This document shows, piece after piece, positions 41,241 to 54,740 of a stretch of 64,000 nucleotides of DNA. A program made the position numbers and the translations under genes. The DNA is from Cantharellus purpuraceus (Eukaryota; Basidiomycota; Agaricomycetes; Cantharellales; Hydnaceae): NCBI GenBank assembly GCA_025174535.1, contig JALBUN010000005.1, forward strand, positions 620,001-684,000, read 5' to 3'. A model generated the notes under the pieces. It made no database searches. It saw only the letters and a program-made list of their open reading frames with translations, and was not told where the DNA came from. Every line of letters begins with the position of its first letter. Position 1 is the first letter of the stretch.

Positions 41241-42838
41241 AACAGTATACGAACAGAACCTGGCTAAGATCCCCTACATTCTTTCTCACAAAAGAACTGT
41301 TAGTTGTTTACTACTACTCTTTGTGGCTATTTTTTTGTCTCTTCTCTTCTCTTGCAAGACCTGTTTGACTTTAGTTAGGAACAAACTACGACGTTAATGC
41401 ATAACGATACCCTTCGCTTGTGTATATTGTGGTTCGCTAGTGAACGTAACACGGATGTGAACATTATGCAACGTTTCGATATGTGGTTTTCCTAAGCCAA
41501 AAATGTCAGATGCTTGTATACTGCTGATGTGAGTGGCCATCTATCTCTATGCACTGTGACGTATTATCAATGAGCGGAATGTGACATTTGTCGCAAGGTT
41601 GCCAAGCATCCTCTATGGAGTACGCTAAAGACGTTCAAACCGCTTCACCGACTTTCCTGGCACAATGGATGTTTAATTATCTGCGATATAGATGCCTCCC
41701 AATTTCTCTGCCGGTACAATGAAACTTCCTTCCTGGCAACAGGAAAGACAAGGTTGGATATCTTTTTGCGCAACGGAGGCTCCAACACGCATGCTTGCAG
41801 TAAGGGCGCAGATCCATGTAAACATAGCTGACTCTTTTCAGGCGGAATGCGAGGTGCTCGACCTCCAGATTCACGGCCGCTACAGAAAGTGGGTTCACAA
41901 CCCACACGTGATGTCTATATAACGAGCTATCTCTTCCCCTCACAGATAATGGTTACAATACACTTCTTGAGGACCCTAGCAGTCTGGTCGGATCCCCTTT
42001 CAGGACCTGTGATGGCAAAGCGTTCAAGATTACTACGTCTGCACTCCACTTTTCTAGTACTGGACCACACAGCTCGTCATAAACGTTCTCTATGAAGGCT
42101 GTACATGGGCGGAGACCTTCGAAAGGGCTGGCTGATGTACAGGAACATCTTCTCAATGTCAGACGATAGCAACAGTGCATGTTTGGCAGTAGCTGCGATA
42201 TAGGTGTCCCTGTCAATGGCTCTAGTGCCCATTATATATTCACTGTGGCTAAAGAATCAGAAATAGAATCTGCACTGGCATGAGAGCCAACACGATGTTA
42301 TGAGCGTTTGTGGACACCTGAAAGCCCGTCTTCTTTGTACATTGGCTATCATTTCACAACACCGCCTCAGGAGGTAGTCACTGTGGCTGCGTCGATCCGT
42401 ATCTAGCATACACACAATATAGCGAATTACTTGCAGTAGCAGTGGCAGGGAGTTCCACCAGGACACGGAATTGGTAAGATCAGACGCAGCAAGATGCTTT
42501 ATGCTGGCAGGTTGTCACAAAAGTCGACAGAATTGCAATCGGTCCTGCTGTTGTTAAGACGTACTCGTCCGTCATCACAAAGCGGACCAAAGAATTCCTT
42601 GATCTCGAGCTCTAGAGTTCAACCAAGATATTTGTTGTAGCATATGGACACATTTAAAACCGGAGAATAGGCTGCTTGATACTCAATGCTCTGACGACTA
42701 ACCAAGGATTCCGATTGACCCGCCCCTTACTAAGGCTACACGTCGTTGCCTCGCCTAGACGTGCCCACCCTGCTATAGTTTGCTTTCGCTTCCTGCTTGT
42801 AGGTAAATTGTCGACGGTGATCATCGCCTTCCTTCAGG
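41241..42838. other. Intergenic region, no gene seen
   Basis: About 1.6 kb. Overlapping open frames on both strands around 41.65-42.1 kb lack a recognisable domain; they could be a decayed gene but no splice chain was found. Confidence 0.5.
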
Positions 42839-43602
42839 CTACGGGACCACAAACCCTAACGCTGCCCAATCTTCCTTGGAACTTGGACATGAATTGACAT
42901 ACTCCTTCACTCGCCCTTCAGCGCGCCGGATGAAAGACTGTGGTAAGTACGTTTCGTTGCGCGGATCCAGACCCCTCCTTCTTGCAATAACCAACATCGC
43001 ATTGACGTCCCGTTCGTCTTGCGGCTGTTTCCGCCTGTATCGTTCGGCGAGCGACTCGCCATGGTGTATCCAGCCCTGCAACTTCAGCAGGAGAAGATGC
43101 GACATGGGCGCACAAGGTAATCCATGAATGTTGGTACAATCGATCTCGGACAGAGGGACAGAGGGAATGTCAAGATCGCCCGGGAGAAGAAGATCGACTT
43201 TGAGGCAAGAGTCGGTTTCCGTGATGTGGTACCAGAGGACTGTGTATGTCGCCCTTGGATTTCGCGAGGGTACAATGTAGAACTTGGGGTTTAGTTGAAC
43301 GAGTAGCCGTTTGAGACTTTCTGACGAGTAGGTGTTGGTCATGCAAAGGATGTCAAGGTCCTGTGTGGTTGATAAACACCGATGTTAGCTGCTCAAACCG
43401 CTGATCGCAGTCGATCGAGGATACGTACGTTTGGCATGCGGTTATGTCCAAATAGCATGCAAGCCATGCTGCCGATGAAGCAGGCATCAACGGTGGCTTT
43501 GTTGAGAGTGGACACGACATCTAGAGCAACCCTTATTATCTGATCTCTCGATGGCGCAGGACCGCGAGGACGACGCCTTCTCCTAGGGGCGGACAGATGC
43601 AT
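42839..43602 (-). CDS. Nucleotidyltransferase-fold protein (fungal, function unknown)
   Basis: Exon 1 (about 43431-43602) and exon 2 (42839 to about 43363) join in phase. The signature of the minimal nucleotidyltransferase fold is visible across the junction: IGSMACMLFG, then PNDLDIL, i.e. hG-S followed by D-h-D. The rest includes LLVQLNPKFYIVPSRNP, CKVDLLLPGDLDIPSVPL, LPCAPMSHLLLLKLQGWIHH and a basic C-terminal helix region ending in DWAALGF. This architecture is a common lineage-specific family in Agaricomycetes. Whether it transfers nucleotides is unproven. No helper gene is adjacent. Confidence 0.8.
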
Positions 43603-44402
43603 CGTTGTACCGAGGGTGGTGAGGTGACAGGTATATTGTTAGCTTGGGACCATATAGGATTCCCAGCTCCCATGCAGAACACACGAGGTAGAAGGCGCCC
43701 TACTTCTTATTCGTATTGTCACAAGCAGCTGTTTCATACACTATCACATACTCCTCTAGGCGAATAAACCTTGGAACGAGATGCTGCCCAAATTGAGCTG
43801 CCTGGATTATCATAGTGTCCTGGCCTACCAAAACGATCGTTGAAATTATTCATGGGGTTTTTTATCTGATCGATTTGATATCGCCATGACCGTCACGGAT
43901 ATTTGCAATTAGGTTCAGGGTCTCGAGCGCTGTCACAGTTCTTCCTCACACTTCGGTGCAAGGGTACAGCGCGCTTCCAGTCATCTCAGCTTGTCGAACA
44001 GTGTTGACACATCGATGATTAGTCGAGAACAACTTGGGCGAATCAAGCAAGTATCAAGTAGCTGACATTTCCAGAAACCTGGAAGTTGTTTTCGGAGCTA
44101 TATATTAGAACCAGGAAACCAAGTGCATTCCAGATTGACCTCCAGAGACGAAGTTGATTCTCTAGTTGTTGATACTCAACACCTTGAGACAAAACACACC
44201 AAATGACCCTTAGTACATTAGGACCATTTGGTAATATGCAGCTAGAACCGCTTAGTTATCGCCAAGAGTAGTGCATTATACCTGATTATCTTCGACGAAT
44301 TCCTGGGTACGATATTCTCCAAAGGCGTACTTGACTGTCCAAAGCTATGTGGTCGATGTTATTGAAATTTCAAAGTCCGCTAGCGTCGTGTTAAAAGCAT
44401 TC
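43603..44402. other. Intergenic region, no gene seen
   Basis: 800 bp between divergent genes; no coding exon or repeat is supportable. Confidence 0.5.
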
Positions 44403-45417
<1,015 letters not shown>

Positions 45418-45783
45418 GCATGCAGTTACTTTCGATTTGGTGTGTTGGAGCAATCACCTGTATGTATGTATGTTATTCTCGTCTCCGCAACAAATAGGGC
45501 TGTAGAGAAGTACGCAATTGCTAAAGCTTTTATAATATGTGGTGTGAGCTGTCTATGTGAAACGTGACGTCTTGCCTCAAAGATAACACATGTAGTACTG
45601 AAAGTGTTGTACGTAACCGCGGTTTACAGTATATATGAAGTATTTCGATCTCTACATATATATAATAGTACAACGAGTCGGTGTCCAGTTGCCATCACAG
45701 CATAGGATAGCTATGTACAGCCGTATCATATCCTAGATCTCAACATGGAACGTACAGACTAAAGTAATGTCTAATGCCTCCGT

Positions 45784-48700
45784 TTAGTTGCTACAGCTGT
45801 GGGGCGAGTCAAAGTCCTAAAGCGAGCCCCCAAGTCAGAGCCTGATATGCAACTGCCATTCAAGTGTTTGCTTACATTGGTCCTGAATCCACCACCCCAT
45901 GGAGTACGTCCTTCGACGGTGGCGTCTGGCCCCTATAAAAAGAAGCACACTTAGCTAGGGGCTCGCTGAACGATTAGTGACACGTACGAGGCCCCTCGAA
46001 CCGAAGCCCTTCCAGAGATCGCAATAGTTCTCGCCGCCAGTAAGGATCTCGTCAGCCTGAAGGATCGCGTCTCTAGCTTCGAAGAAACTGTAAGAAGTTC
46101 AAAAAACGTCATGATGTCATCAAGGCATATATGAAGAGGAGACGAATGCTGACCCAGGGCGACAAGGCTGCAACTTCATCCCGTCTATGACAAGCCTATA
46201 CAGTACACAGTCAGTAACAAGCATCATAGAAAGCGGGCTAGAACGACATACTGGACCATCAACGAGTTCCCATGCTTGGGGATTAGAGGCATGCGCTCGC
46301 CCTTGGCATTATATGTCGCAGCACGGTAAAAGTCACTCTCAGGTATGGTGCCGTTCGTAAGGGGAGTAGGTGGGAAGAGGGTGTCAGAGTAACCATGTTT
46401 AGCGATCAATAGCTGTGAAGTGACCCAAAGCATCTCCGCCCAAACTTCGCCAATGGCATGCTACCTAGCGCATCAGAGAGGTAGCCGTGCGACGAAGGGA
46501 CGGGAACGAACCACTCCCCAGTAACCGGGTTTGTCAAGGGTCTCATACGTGGTCGGGTTGATGGTATCATTCTATAGCATAGGAAACAATGGCATAGGTA
46601 TCGCGCACCGTCCACGCAGCTCTGATAGTTCATGCTCACCAGTGAGTAGATGTAGTTCCTGATACCATTGATCCTGTTGGCAGCCCAGGCGCCCATGGCA
46701 TAGTCCGAGTAGACTTTGTTGCTTCGAACGGTAGTGGCAAGGAAGTCTGATTTGTGCTTTGTAAAAAATAATAAAATCCAAGGAATGATGGACGTACCGC
46801 CCCATCCTTCGCCCATCCCACCGCTTTCACCCCAACCAAGGCAGCTAGAGTCCACTGGTCCACCAGTCAAACGTGTGCTCAAACCATGTGAAAGCTCGTG
46901 GATGACAATGCCAGCTTCAAGGTCGCCATCCCTGTAAGGCGTGGCCGTATTCCATAAGTACATGCGGCAACGCCCGTTCTGACCATCAGGAGGCTAGGGT
47001 TCGGGCACGTTAGTTGAAGAGAAACAAGCATTGTGTAGCATGCTAACCGTCATGAAATTAGCCTAGAAACATAGTAAGCGATGGAATGAGTCATAGTTGG
47101 AAATGATACGGACATTGTTAAAACCACTTCCATCCTGAGCATTGGTAATAATTGCATCATTCTCCCGACCTCCGCGACCAAAGTTGTGCTGCTGGAAGTT
47201 CCCGCTCTTCTCATCAAAACCATATCTGGCCATCAGTCAACTTAAATAACAGACCCGTCTAGTTCAGGCCAAGTACATACCTATAATATAAGTCATGGAC
47301 CATGTTGCTGGTATAGAAAAGCTGGGTAATTGTGTGGTTGATGTATGCCTTGGCTACACGCATTGCGTCCGTCCCCTTCCCAACTTTTGGATCATAAGTG
47401 AAGTTGAATATCATGCCTGTCCCAGCGTCGGGACGGTAGTTGTCGATCCAATTGTTCCGGCCTTCCCAATTCTCATGAGCAAATACCTACGAGTGGCCAG
47501 ATCAGCCCAAAGATGGTATTGGGTTCATTATCGGAACAATGTCTTACATTGTTCCCCCAGGTAGTGGTGAAATTAATAATTTCATCTGCATTCTTAACCT
47601 TGTGCAATCTACCACGTGCAGATGGGTCATTGCGGGCGGGAATTGCGTGCCATCCGAAAGGACTCGCTAGCGTATCGTAACTCTCCTTTTGGAAGGTGCG
47701 CACGCCTTCTTCTGGATCGTTCACCCCCCAAGCAAAAACGTTGTATGTTGCACCGATGGGTTCGGGTTCCTTGGGGAGTGGCGCTATAGAGGAATCGGAG
47801 GCCCAATCGACAACGGAAACGATATGGGAAGGCTCGTATGCATCAATGGCTGCATCGTACCAATTATCCTTCATTTCTACTTCCACCTTGGTGTATGATA
47901 TGAGGAGTGTTCTAAATGCCGGATTGAAACAGAACAAACCTTCCAAACAACCTGCAGATCAGTGGTATCGCCTCTAGGTACTTGGATATATGCCAGATGT
48001 GCTTTAACGGGGCTAACGGCATCCGGGACATTAGTGAGGGAATAGTGAGGCCCGTGATCTTGGAGATGATGAGAGGGTGTGACATCGATGTTGGAACGAT
48101 AGGTATCAAAGTTGGTAGACAGGTCGTCAGCTAATGTGGTTGACGGAGTGGCAGCAATCATAAACATCAATGCTGCGGTGCGAGGATCAGACACATCTTG
48201 CGGGGTGTGGTCGACCTGACGAGCTAAGAAATCGCAGTTGCTGGAATGGAGATGGTTGAGCAGCTCGAATCCATTTGCTAACTGGTCTGTCTCGAGAGCA
48301 CCGAGGGGATTCTGAGGAGACTGCGTGCGAAGAGCAGCTAACGCTTTCCGGCGGCTATGCATCTCGTCGGAAAGAGACTGGCAATACATCTGATGTTGGG
48401 ACGCAGATTTCTGTGACGGGGAAGTCCCTCTAAAGAACTATTGAAGACACTCAGGCCAACGTCGCTCCAGAACCCAAATCAAGGTCCACACACCGAATCT
48501 CCATACGAAATCACTCTGCCGTTCTTGATGTTCAGATTGATATTACCATCGGCAACCTCAAGCCCGTTGATGAGTTGCTTGACATAGACATGGCTCACGC
48601 CAGTCCTGTCATCGGTGTATGAGTCCTCGCGGATCGCAAAGGTTGACGACTGCTCCAGATCCCGCGTGAGGTTGTCCACGAAAGACCTAGCAACTTCGAT

Positions 48701-48883
48701 TGGGTCTGAAGACTCCCCAGAGGAAGATGATGATAGATAGGCCTCTGGAGAAGTTGAGAAACTGGCGTGTGGGTGCACGGGCCCAAAAGCCAGAGTCTTG
48801 CGTCTAGGAAGGCCCTGAGGAGAGTGAGATAGAACCGCGGCAAAGCTCGATAAGGCGAGCGACGCTCTCAGGAGAGAACGCAT
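45784..48883 (-). CDS. Secreted fungalysin metalloprotease (M36)
   Basis: Multi-exon gene starting [20 protein letters not shown] (signal peptide), followed by an FTP-type propeptide ([20 protein letters not shown]) and the catalytic domain. The zinc site is HELSH in [18 protein letters not shown], with the third ligand Glu in GMGEGWGDF after splicing. Downstream blocks [42 protein letters not shown] and [10 protein letters not shown] lead to the stop at 45784. Splice phases match where checked. Fungalysins are extracellular zinc endopeptidases activated by propeptide removal, used in protein scavenging and often in interactions with other organisms. The motif reads HELSH rather than the commoner HEYTH. 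Confidence 0.93.
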
Positions 48884-49249
48884 GTTGTGGTACAAGAGAG
48901 AGAGACTTGGCGGTGGCGACGACGGTAGTGATTGTGGTTGAGGAGAGAGAGGAGGATAAGCCCTGCTTGGACCCCTGACGCCGGCCTGACGCGGCCCATA
49001 TAGTTAGTCGTGTGAGACTATTACGTTAGATTCACTGAGTAAGTCACTTATCGCCAAGTGTGACTTCGCGATGCGTCACGCGCGACCGACAAAATGACCG
49101 TGTTTCGCTGTTGAAACATGGCATGGAATGTCCACAGGTTACTTGGGTTATGCATCTTTGCCGTTTCCACCATGCAGTTGTTCCATTGTTCTCAGTCGTA
49201 TTCTCAGTATATGCCTCATATCTGTATGCATTTCAATATGCACTGCATA

Positions 49250-50025
49250 GCTTGTAAAATGTCCCGGACATTGTTTACTCTAGCTTTCTTCATCACTGCC
49301 ACCGGTTTCCCAGCAGTTTTCTGCACATGAGCCAACTCTGTTACAATCCGAGCAGGTGACTTGATTGTTGCTGTTTTCTTCTTGTTACTGACAATGGAGT
49401 TTGCTTCCTTGATAGCGGTAGCCTTACATAACGGGATAGCGGCTTTTCTGTGCTTCATAGTGTAGTTGTGCCTTGATCCCAGTGAAATCCACACCATCTT
49501 GCGTTAAAGCGAGTAGCTCCTCGAATTCATCACGAATAGGGTGCAATGCCTGATGTGAGAGAGCGTTTAGGTAAATCATTGCTTTCCACTCGTCCGGTTT
49601 GATTCCACCAGCGCCGAACATACCATTGAGTGTATATTCAAGTTCGGAGAGGGTGACGTTGATGTCGACAGACCGGTTGAAACGTATCCCAAGCGCTTTC
49701 TTGATTAATGCAATTTGACGCATCGGTTCTTGAATGGAGAACGTATGCTGTATCGTCGTCCACGCTTGCAAGGCGGTCTCCGACGAATCGATTATATGCT
49801 GGATTGGTCTTTCCATCATCAGCGTCAGTTTATACATGAGGATCTGGTTTTTCCTCTTTCACGAGACCATCTCAGCAATGTCGGCTTCGGGAGGACACGT
49901 GGAGCAAGAATCTTTAGGGTTGATGTACTTCCATAGACCACTTATCACAAGAATTGCCTTGACTTCTCTCGCCCACTCCTCATAGTCAGCTCTTCCGGAT
50001 AGAGCTTGCGTTATCTGCAGAGGTT
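49250..50025 (-). pseudogene. Degenerate Ty1/copia-type gag relic
   Basis: Reading on the minus strand from about 50025: SGRADYEEWAREVKAIL, then GLWKYI, an in-frame UGA, then MYKLTLMMERPIQHII, QAWTTIQHTFSIQE and HEALHPIRDEFEE-like text typical of the UBN2/gag-polypeptide domain of copia elements. A zinc-knuckle remnant near 49.35 kb (CSDCNRVGSCAENC) has Ser where the metal-binding His is expected and lies in a shifted frame. No protease, integrase or reverse transcriptase segment and no LTR pair are visible. This is an old solitary fragment, not a gene. Confidence 0.75.
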
Positions 50026-50550
50026 ACCCGCATTCTGGGATAAAGTGCGTATTCGGGGTCATGGCTTGCGAGTTGAAGTATATGCGTAGTAGTCGATGAT
50101 AAGACGGACCATAAGTGATGGTCTGATCAAGGATACGAATACGGAGGTGCAAGTTCGTCAGCGCGAGAGCGGGTTGGTGGCACGTCGGTTTATTTCAAGT
50201 TTAGACGGGTGCTTATAACCTCTTGTAAGCAGAGTCAACGGTTGATTACTTACCTGCACTGCGTTGAACCCGGTAATGTTGCAACGGTATGGGAAGAAGA
50301 TTTTACCTTAGGAGAGAGTAAACGGCTGAGGGGAAAACGGAGTGTAAAATGCATAAGTAATGGGTGCTGCTTGTCGCGAATCACATGTATCACGTTGAGC
50401 TCGATATCATACTTACAGCAATTCCATACTTCAAAGCCGAATACAGCAATCTCTTAGGCTTGAACGCATATCGCCATTGCAATAAATACCGCTCTTATGA
50501 CAGTCTATTTAGGGCTACATGGGGACCTCATAGCACTTCTGCAAGCTGCA
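50026..50550. other. Intergenic region, no gene seen
   Basis: About 525 bp at the 3' side of the pectinesterase gene. Nothing coding or repetitive is supportable. Confidence 0.45.
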
Positions 50551-52032
50551 TCATGAAATGTATGAAATGTATGACATGTCCACCCATTCAGCGTAATCGG
50601 ACCCCACTGCAGTCGCAATCGTATATTGCGCAGCCTGGCCTTCTGTTAGTACGGTAGAAAAAATCGCAGGTGTGTCCTTTTTAGCGCCAGGTCCGCTATT
50701 TCCAAACGTCCCAAATAGAACATGGCCCGTGCGATTGTCGCTGGGACTCCAAAACGACCAAAGCGCAGGGTTCACCTAGTAACGGGTTATGCAACTGTCT
50801 GTCATTCATGCAGAAAGCGAACGTACGTGAGATCCTATGGTTGTGTTTTTGAAAACCACACTGAAATGAAAAGATACACCAAATTAATCGATCAGTCATG
50901 TAGTTGTATGATCACGTACCGAGCATATTCTAAAGAGTCCGAGGCGCAATGAGCGTGAAGAAAAATGAGGCACAAATAATTGATTCACCTCCCCATGGTC
51001 TTCCCAGGAACACCTTTCCATACGTGTTGGAAGTCGCGTTGGGTCCAAGAACTACATGGTTATTGTTGAAGATATCTTCATTGGCCAGCATTCATCACGC
51101 GAATGCACGGGAACAGTGAGCACAGGGGACATACATATACCCGAGCTGTTGGCGCGCTCTCGACCATTCGCTGTGATACAACCTGCAGAGATGCTTGCTA
51201 GTATGTTATTCTCGAAATACGCTTGACCTACAGGGAACATGTTTAGCAAAGGTCCACGTAATGCGATTGAACATTATTGACGCCGACCTTCTCGACCAAA
51301 TATGAAGTCTACAGCACCCTAACGGACGAGGCTGCTCGGGACGCAGAAGATAACATGAACGACCTTACTCACCTCTATGTAAGATTTGGCGTAGACCTGG
51401 GTCCCTAGGCTCGCATATAGAGTATCCTAGAAGTTGGTGACTCGTCAGTATTCAACTACAATGTAGAGCTAACGATGCGCACCTGAAATGAGAAGAATCG
51501 CGAGGCATACAACCCCATTCTGTTTCCGTATGCCGAAAGGGCGGTCGCCTGACCATTCGTTGCGGAAGGCCCCAAAGTATTACGAACGTCCACATTGTAC
51601 ATTGAGAAATCATGCTTGTGAACCCGCAGAGTCCCCGTCAAGTCGTCGCTTCCTGCGGTAGCAAGGCTGGAAGCGTGTGAGATTGTGACGACGTTGTTCG
51701 CAAACGAGGATGCGTCAGTGGTATACCCATAAATCTAAATACGCAGATTAGTGCAGCTGAAAGCTACAGCTCGTGTCTCCACCAACAGTTAAGGGTCCTT
51801 CCCGCGTGATGTTGACTTGCTCTAAGTATGTCCCAGGATATATGAATATAGATTGCTTCGAGCTGTCTTTTGGCAGAGAATTGACAGCCGCAGAGATGGT
51901 ATGGAACTCTCCCGGTATGGCGGTCTTCTGTCTTACCACGATCGCACCGCTCGGTGGTCTAGTGCGACTCTGTACTTGTCCAAACGACGGCACGAAGAGA
52001 AAGAAAAGGGGTGTCCAACCCAGCAACATCAT
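50551..52032 (-). CDS. Secreted pectinesterase (carbohydrate esterase family 8)
   Basis: Multi-exon gene from ATG 52032 with a signal peptide (MMLLGWTPLFFLFVPSFG). CE8 hallmarks: QSIFIYPGTYLEQVNI, GQATALSAYGNRMGLYASRF, SFQDTLYAS (catalytic Asp region), GAVDFIFGRE (second catalytic Asp), then VVLGPNATSNTYGKVFLGRP (substrate Arg/Trp) and a short C-terminus ending WVDMSYISYIS, where MSYIS looks locally duplicated. The enzyme removes methyl esters from homogalacturonan outside the cell, preparing pectin for depolymerases. A single-domain enzyme of normal fungal size (about 330 aa). With GH43 it points to plant cell-wall use. Confidence 0.92.
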
Positions 52033-52217
52033 AACAGGGTAACGTCTGAATCCACAAGAGACATAACTTCCATACGTCGGCTAAATATATAGTGATCAAC
52101 ATGAACAATTCAGAAGCAATGTCCGGCTAGGACGTATCAGAGAAGTGGCGTAATATCGATGTTGGAGAGCCTCGAGCTTCCTTAACTTAGGCATGTAAGT
52201 CCGGATCCTGCATGCTA

Positions 52218-52656
52218 GAGAGTATTTGTTACCAATATTTATTAGGACGGCTAATGAATTTTTATAAACTAATAATACAAGCGCCAAGGTCACTAATAAT
52301 TCACACAGGTTTGGCACTGCGCTGAGCAGTTGATAACTCTTCACGTGGCTTGGGTGAAGGTTTTTGAACGGAAGGGAGGCTGGCTATGGTGAGGCGGTGA
52401 GAGAGAGGTGAGCCGGCCGGGGGAAGGTGTGCCAAAGGTGAGAGGTGAGCCCGGGGAAGGACAAATAGAGGGGGTGGGGTAGAAGGGGTAGAGGAGCTGT
52501 GAAACAGCTCAGGCGGGATGGCAGCCATGTGAGGTGAGACGCGGTGTGTTGTGGGTAGGAGTGGATGCGTGCTTTACAACTTCCCACGGTCTACTAGTAA
52601 CTATCATTCTGCCCGGCATACGCCGGAGCCAATAATTATGGGTAACAAATACTCTC
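52218..52656. mobile_element. TA-flanked MITE, 439-bp copy with 16-bp perfect TIRs
   Basis: GAGAGTATTTGTTACC at the left end and its exact complement GGTAACAAATACTCTC at the right end are bounded by TA dinucleotides (52216-52217, 52657-52658), as for Tc1/mariner-type target sites. Inside, on the minus strand, an ATG begins MAAIPPELFH and stays open to about 52301. The same ATG segment is kept in the deleted copy at 19841-20021. No transposase domain is present, so the element is non-autonomous. Confidence 0.85.
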
Positions 52657-53102
52657 TAAGTAGGGCTCGAAATGGCATGCATAGAGAAAGAGAACTCAAT
52701 ATGACCATACAAAGGCAGAAGCGGCAGCCAGCTTCGCACTATCCGATAGAGGTTTCCACAAGGACCGCAAAAACGTCGGGAATATGTTTAGTGCATGGTG
52801 GACCAGCGGCACGGAAATGGCCATTCAGACTCCTATTTCCAACGTTACGGCTCGACGTACCAGAGCAGCTGGCAGCACAAGCTAGGACCGAGAGTGTGTG
52901 CCAGTGCCAGTATACCACTGTACTACTTATGTAACATGTTTCATTGTCCGAACTTTTATGTAAAATCAAGTAACGCTCACAAGGGACTTGGTAGGAGTCT
53001 GAACTGTAACTCCTTCGTTTATTTGTCCCGAGGTCACCGTTCATTCCATCCTTGGGTTTGACCTACATCTCATCGATTTAATCCGGTTCTGTGCTGGTAC
53101 TA

Positions 53103-54740
53103 ATGTCTAGAAAACGCACAACAAGTGAGACACAAGGCGATGACCGGCCTCACACCAAAGTCCCCAAAGATGGTGTACAACGAGGTGGGGTCAATGATGG
53201 CGACCAATATGAAGACCCATGGGAGGATGAGTTTGATATCGAGGAGGAGAACGAAATAGAAGACCCGGAAGAGCAAAGTGACGATGACAAAAGTTCGTTT
53301 TCTTTTTCGAACCTGTTCGATTACTCAAAACTTCGTTTTGACAATACAGAAATGGAGGTTGATTCTCCAACGGACGTCGAAGAACGGGAAGCACCCTTTA
53401 TATTAGGCATCAATACCATCTCGGAGGGAGAAACATTAGAGGCCGACGATTCTACCTATGTTATGCGGCATGCGCTCAAGATCGGCTGGTCATGCCTCTC
53501 TTTCGATATCCTTCGTGACAATTTGGGCGACGAAAGACAGCGGTTTCCCACTTCCGCGTACATTGTAGCTGGCTCGCAAGCTGATCGGCGGGATAATAAC
53601 ACTGTGTCTGTCATCAAGCTAAGCTCTTTGCATCGTACTCAGACATATGGTTGGTTTGTTTCGGTTTAGGTGGTTTGTTTCACTTATATGCTGGTGTAGA
53701 GGACTCTGACGACGAGGATGACGACGAGGACGAGGCTCTAGATGAAGATCCAGTTGTCGAACAACAAACAATTCAACACACGGGGACAGTGAATCGTGTT
53801 CGTGCCCAGCGGCTGTCAACACCCGCCCTTCCCCCAGTTACACAGCCCTATTATTCGGCAGTGTGGTCCGATATCGGACAAGTAAATATCTACAACGTGC
53901 GGCCACTTATCGAAGCCCTTGATGTTCCAGGCTACACTCTTGACAAACGTACTTGTCAATCTTCCTGTTATACCATAGACTCCCACAGCACAGAGGGATA
54001 TGCGATGGATTGGAATAGCCCAAGTGGATCTTCTCTTAGTCTTCTTACGGGCGACAACGATGCAAAGATCTATCTCACGACGACAGGAAACGCCGATTTC
54101 CGAACATACCCAAAGCCATTCCAGTCCCATGAATCTAGCGTTGAAGACCTTCAGTGGAGTCCGACGGATATCACGGTGTTTGCTTCGTGTTCTTCGGATC
54201 AAACTATTCGGATATGGGACATCCGATCCAAAGCTCGCCAAAGCGTTGCGTCGATCAGTGCGGCACACGACTCCGACGTCAACGTCATCAGCTGGAACAG
54301 ATCGGCGTCGTATCTACTTGTCAGTGGAGATGACGAGGGGCAAGTCAAAGTGTGGGATCTTCGCAATATCCGACAGTCACAGTAAGTTATACCCTTGTTG
54401 GAAGACATTCGTTCGCCAATAATCCGCAAACATAAGGGCTCAGGTTGCGCAATTCGACTGGCACAAAAGGCCTATCACCTCCATTGAATGGCATCCCACA
54501 GACGACTCCGTCTTTGCCGTCTCTAGCGATGATCACCAAGTCACACTCTGGGATCTTGCTGTTGAACCAGATGAAGATATTATGGCGTCAAACGATGTTC
54601 CAAAAAACCTTCCGCCACAATTGCTTTTCTCTCATTACCAAGAGAAAGCCAAGGAAGTCCACTGGCATCCTCAGATTCCTGGTACTATCATAAGCGCCGG
54701 TGTTGATTCTCTCAACGTGTTCAAGACTATCACAGCATGA
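53103..54740 (+). CDS. RRB1: Ribosome assembly protein RRB1 (GRWD1), WD40 repeat
   Basis: Three exons (53103 to about 53648, about 53700-54381, about 54437-54740) join in phase to about 510 aa. An acidic N-terminus (EDPWEDEFDIEEENEIEDPE) is followed by GINTISEGETLEADDSTYVM, an acidic loop (SDDEDDDEDEALDED), HTGTVNRVRAQRL, EGYAMDWNSPSGSSLLTGD-like text, SSVEDLQWSPTDITVFASCS, TIRIWDIRSK, VSGDDEGQVKVWDLRN and TSIEWHPTDDSVFAVSSDD. This matches the RRB1/GRWD1 family, a dedicated chaperone that delivers ribosomal protein L3 for 60S assembly in the nucleolus. The start chosen is the second in-frame Met, directly before basic SRKRTT. Confidence 0.94.

Noticed and set aside
41645..42216. Possible gene between beta-tubulin and the NTase-fold gene
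   Set aside because: Several overlapping frames on both strands but no consistent splicing or family resemblance.
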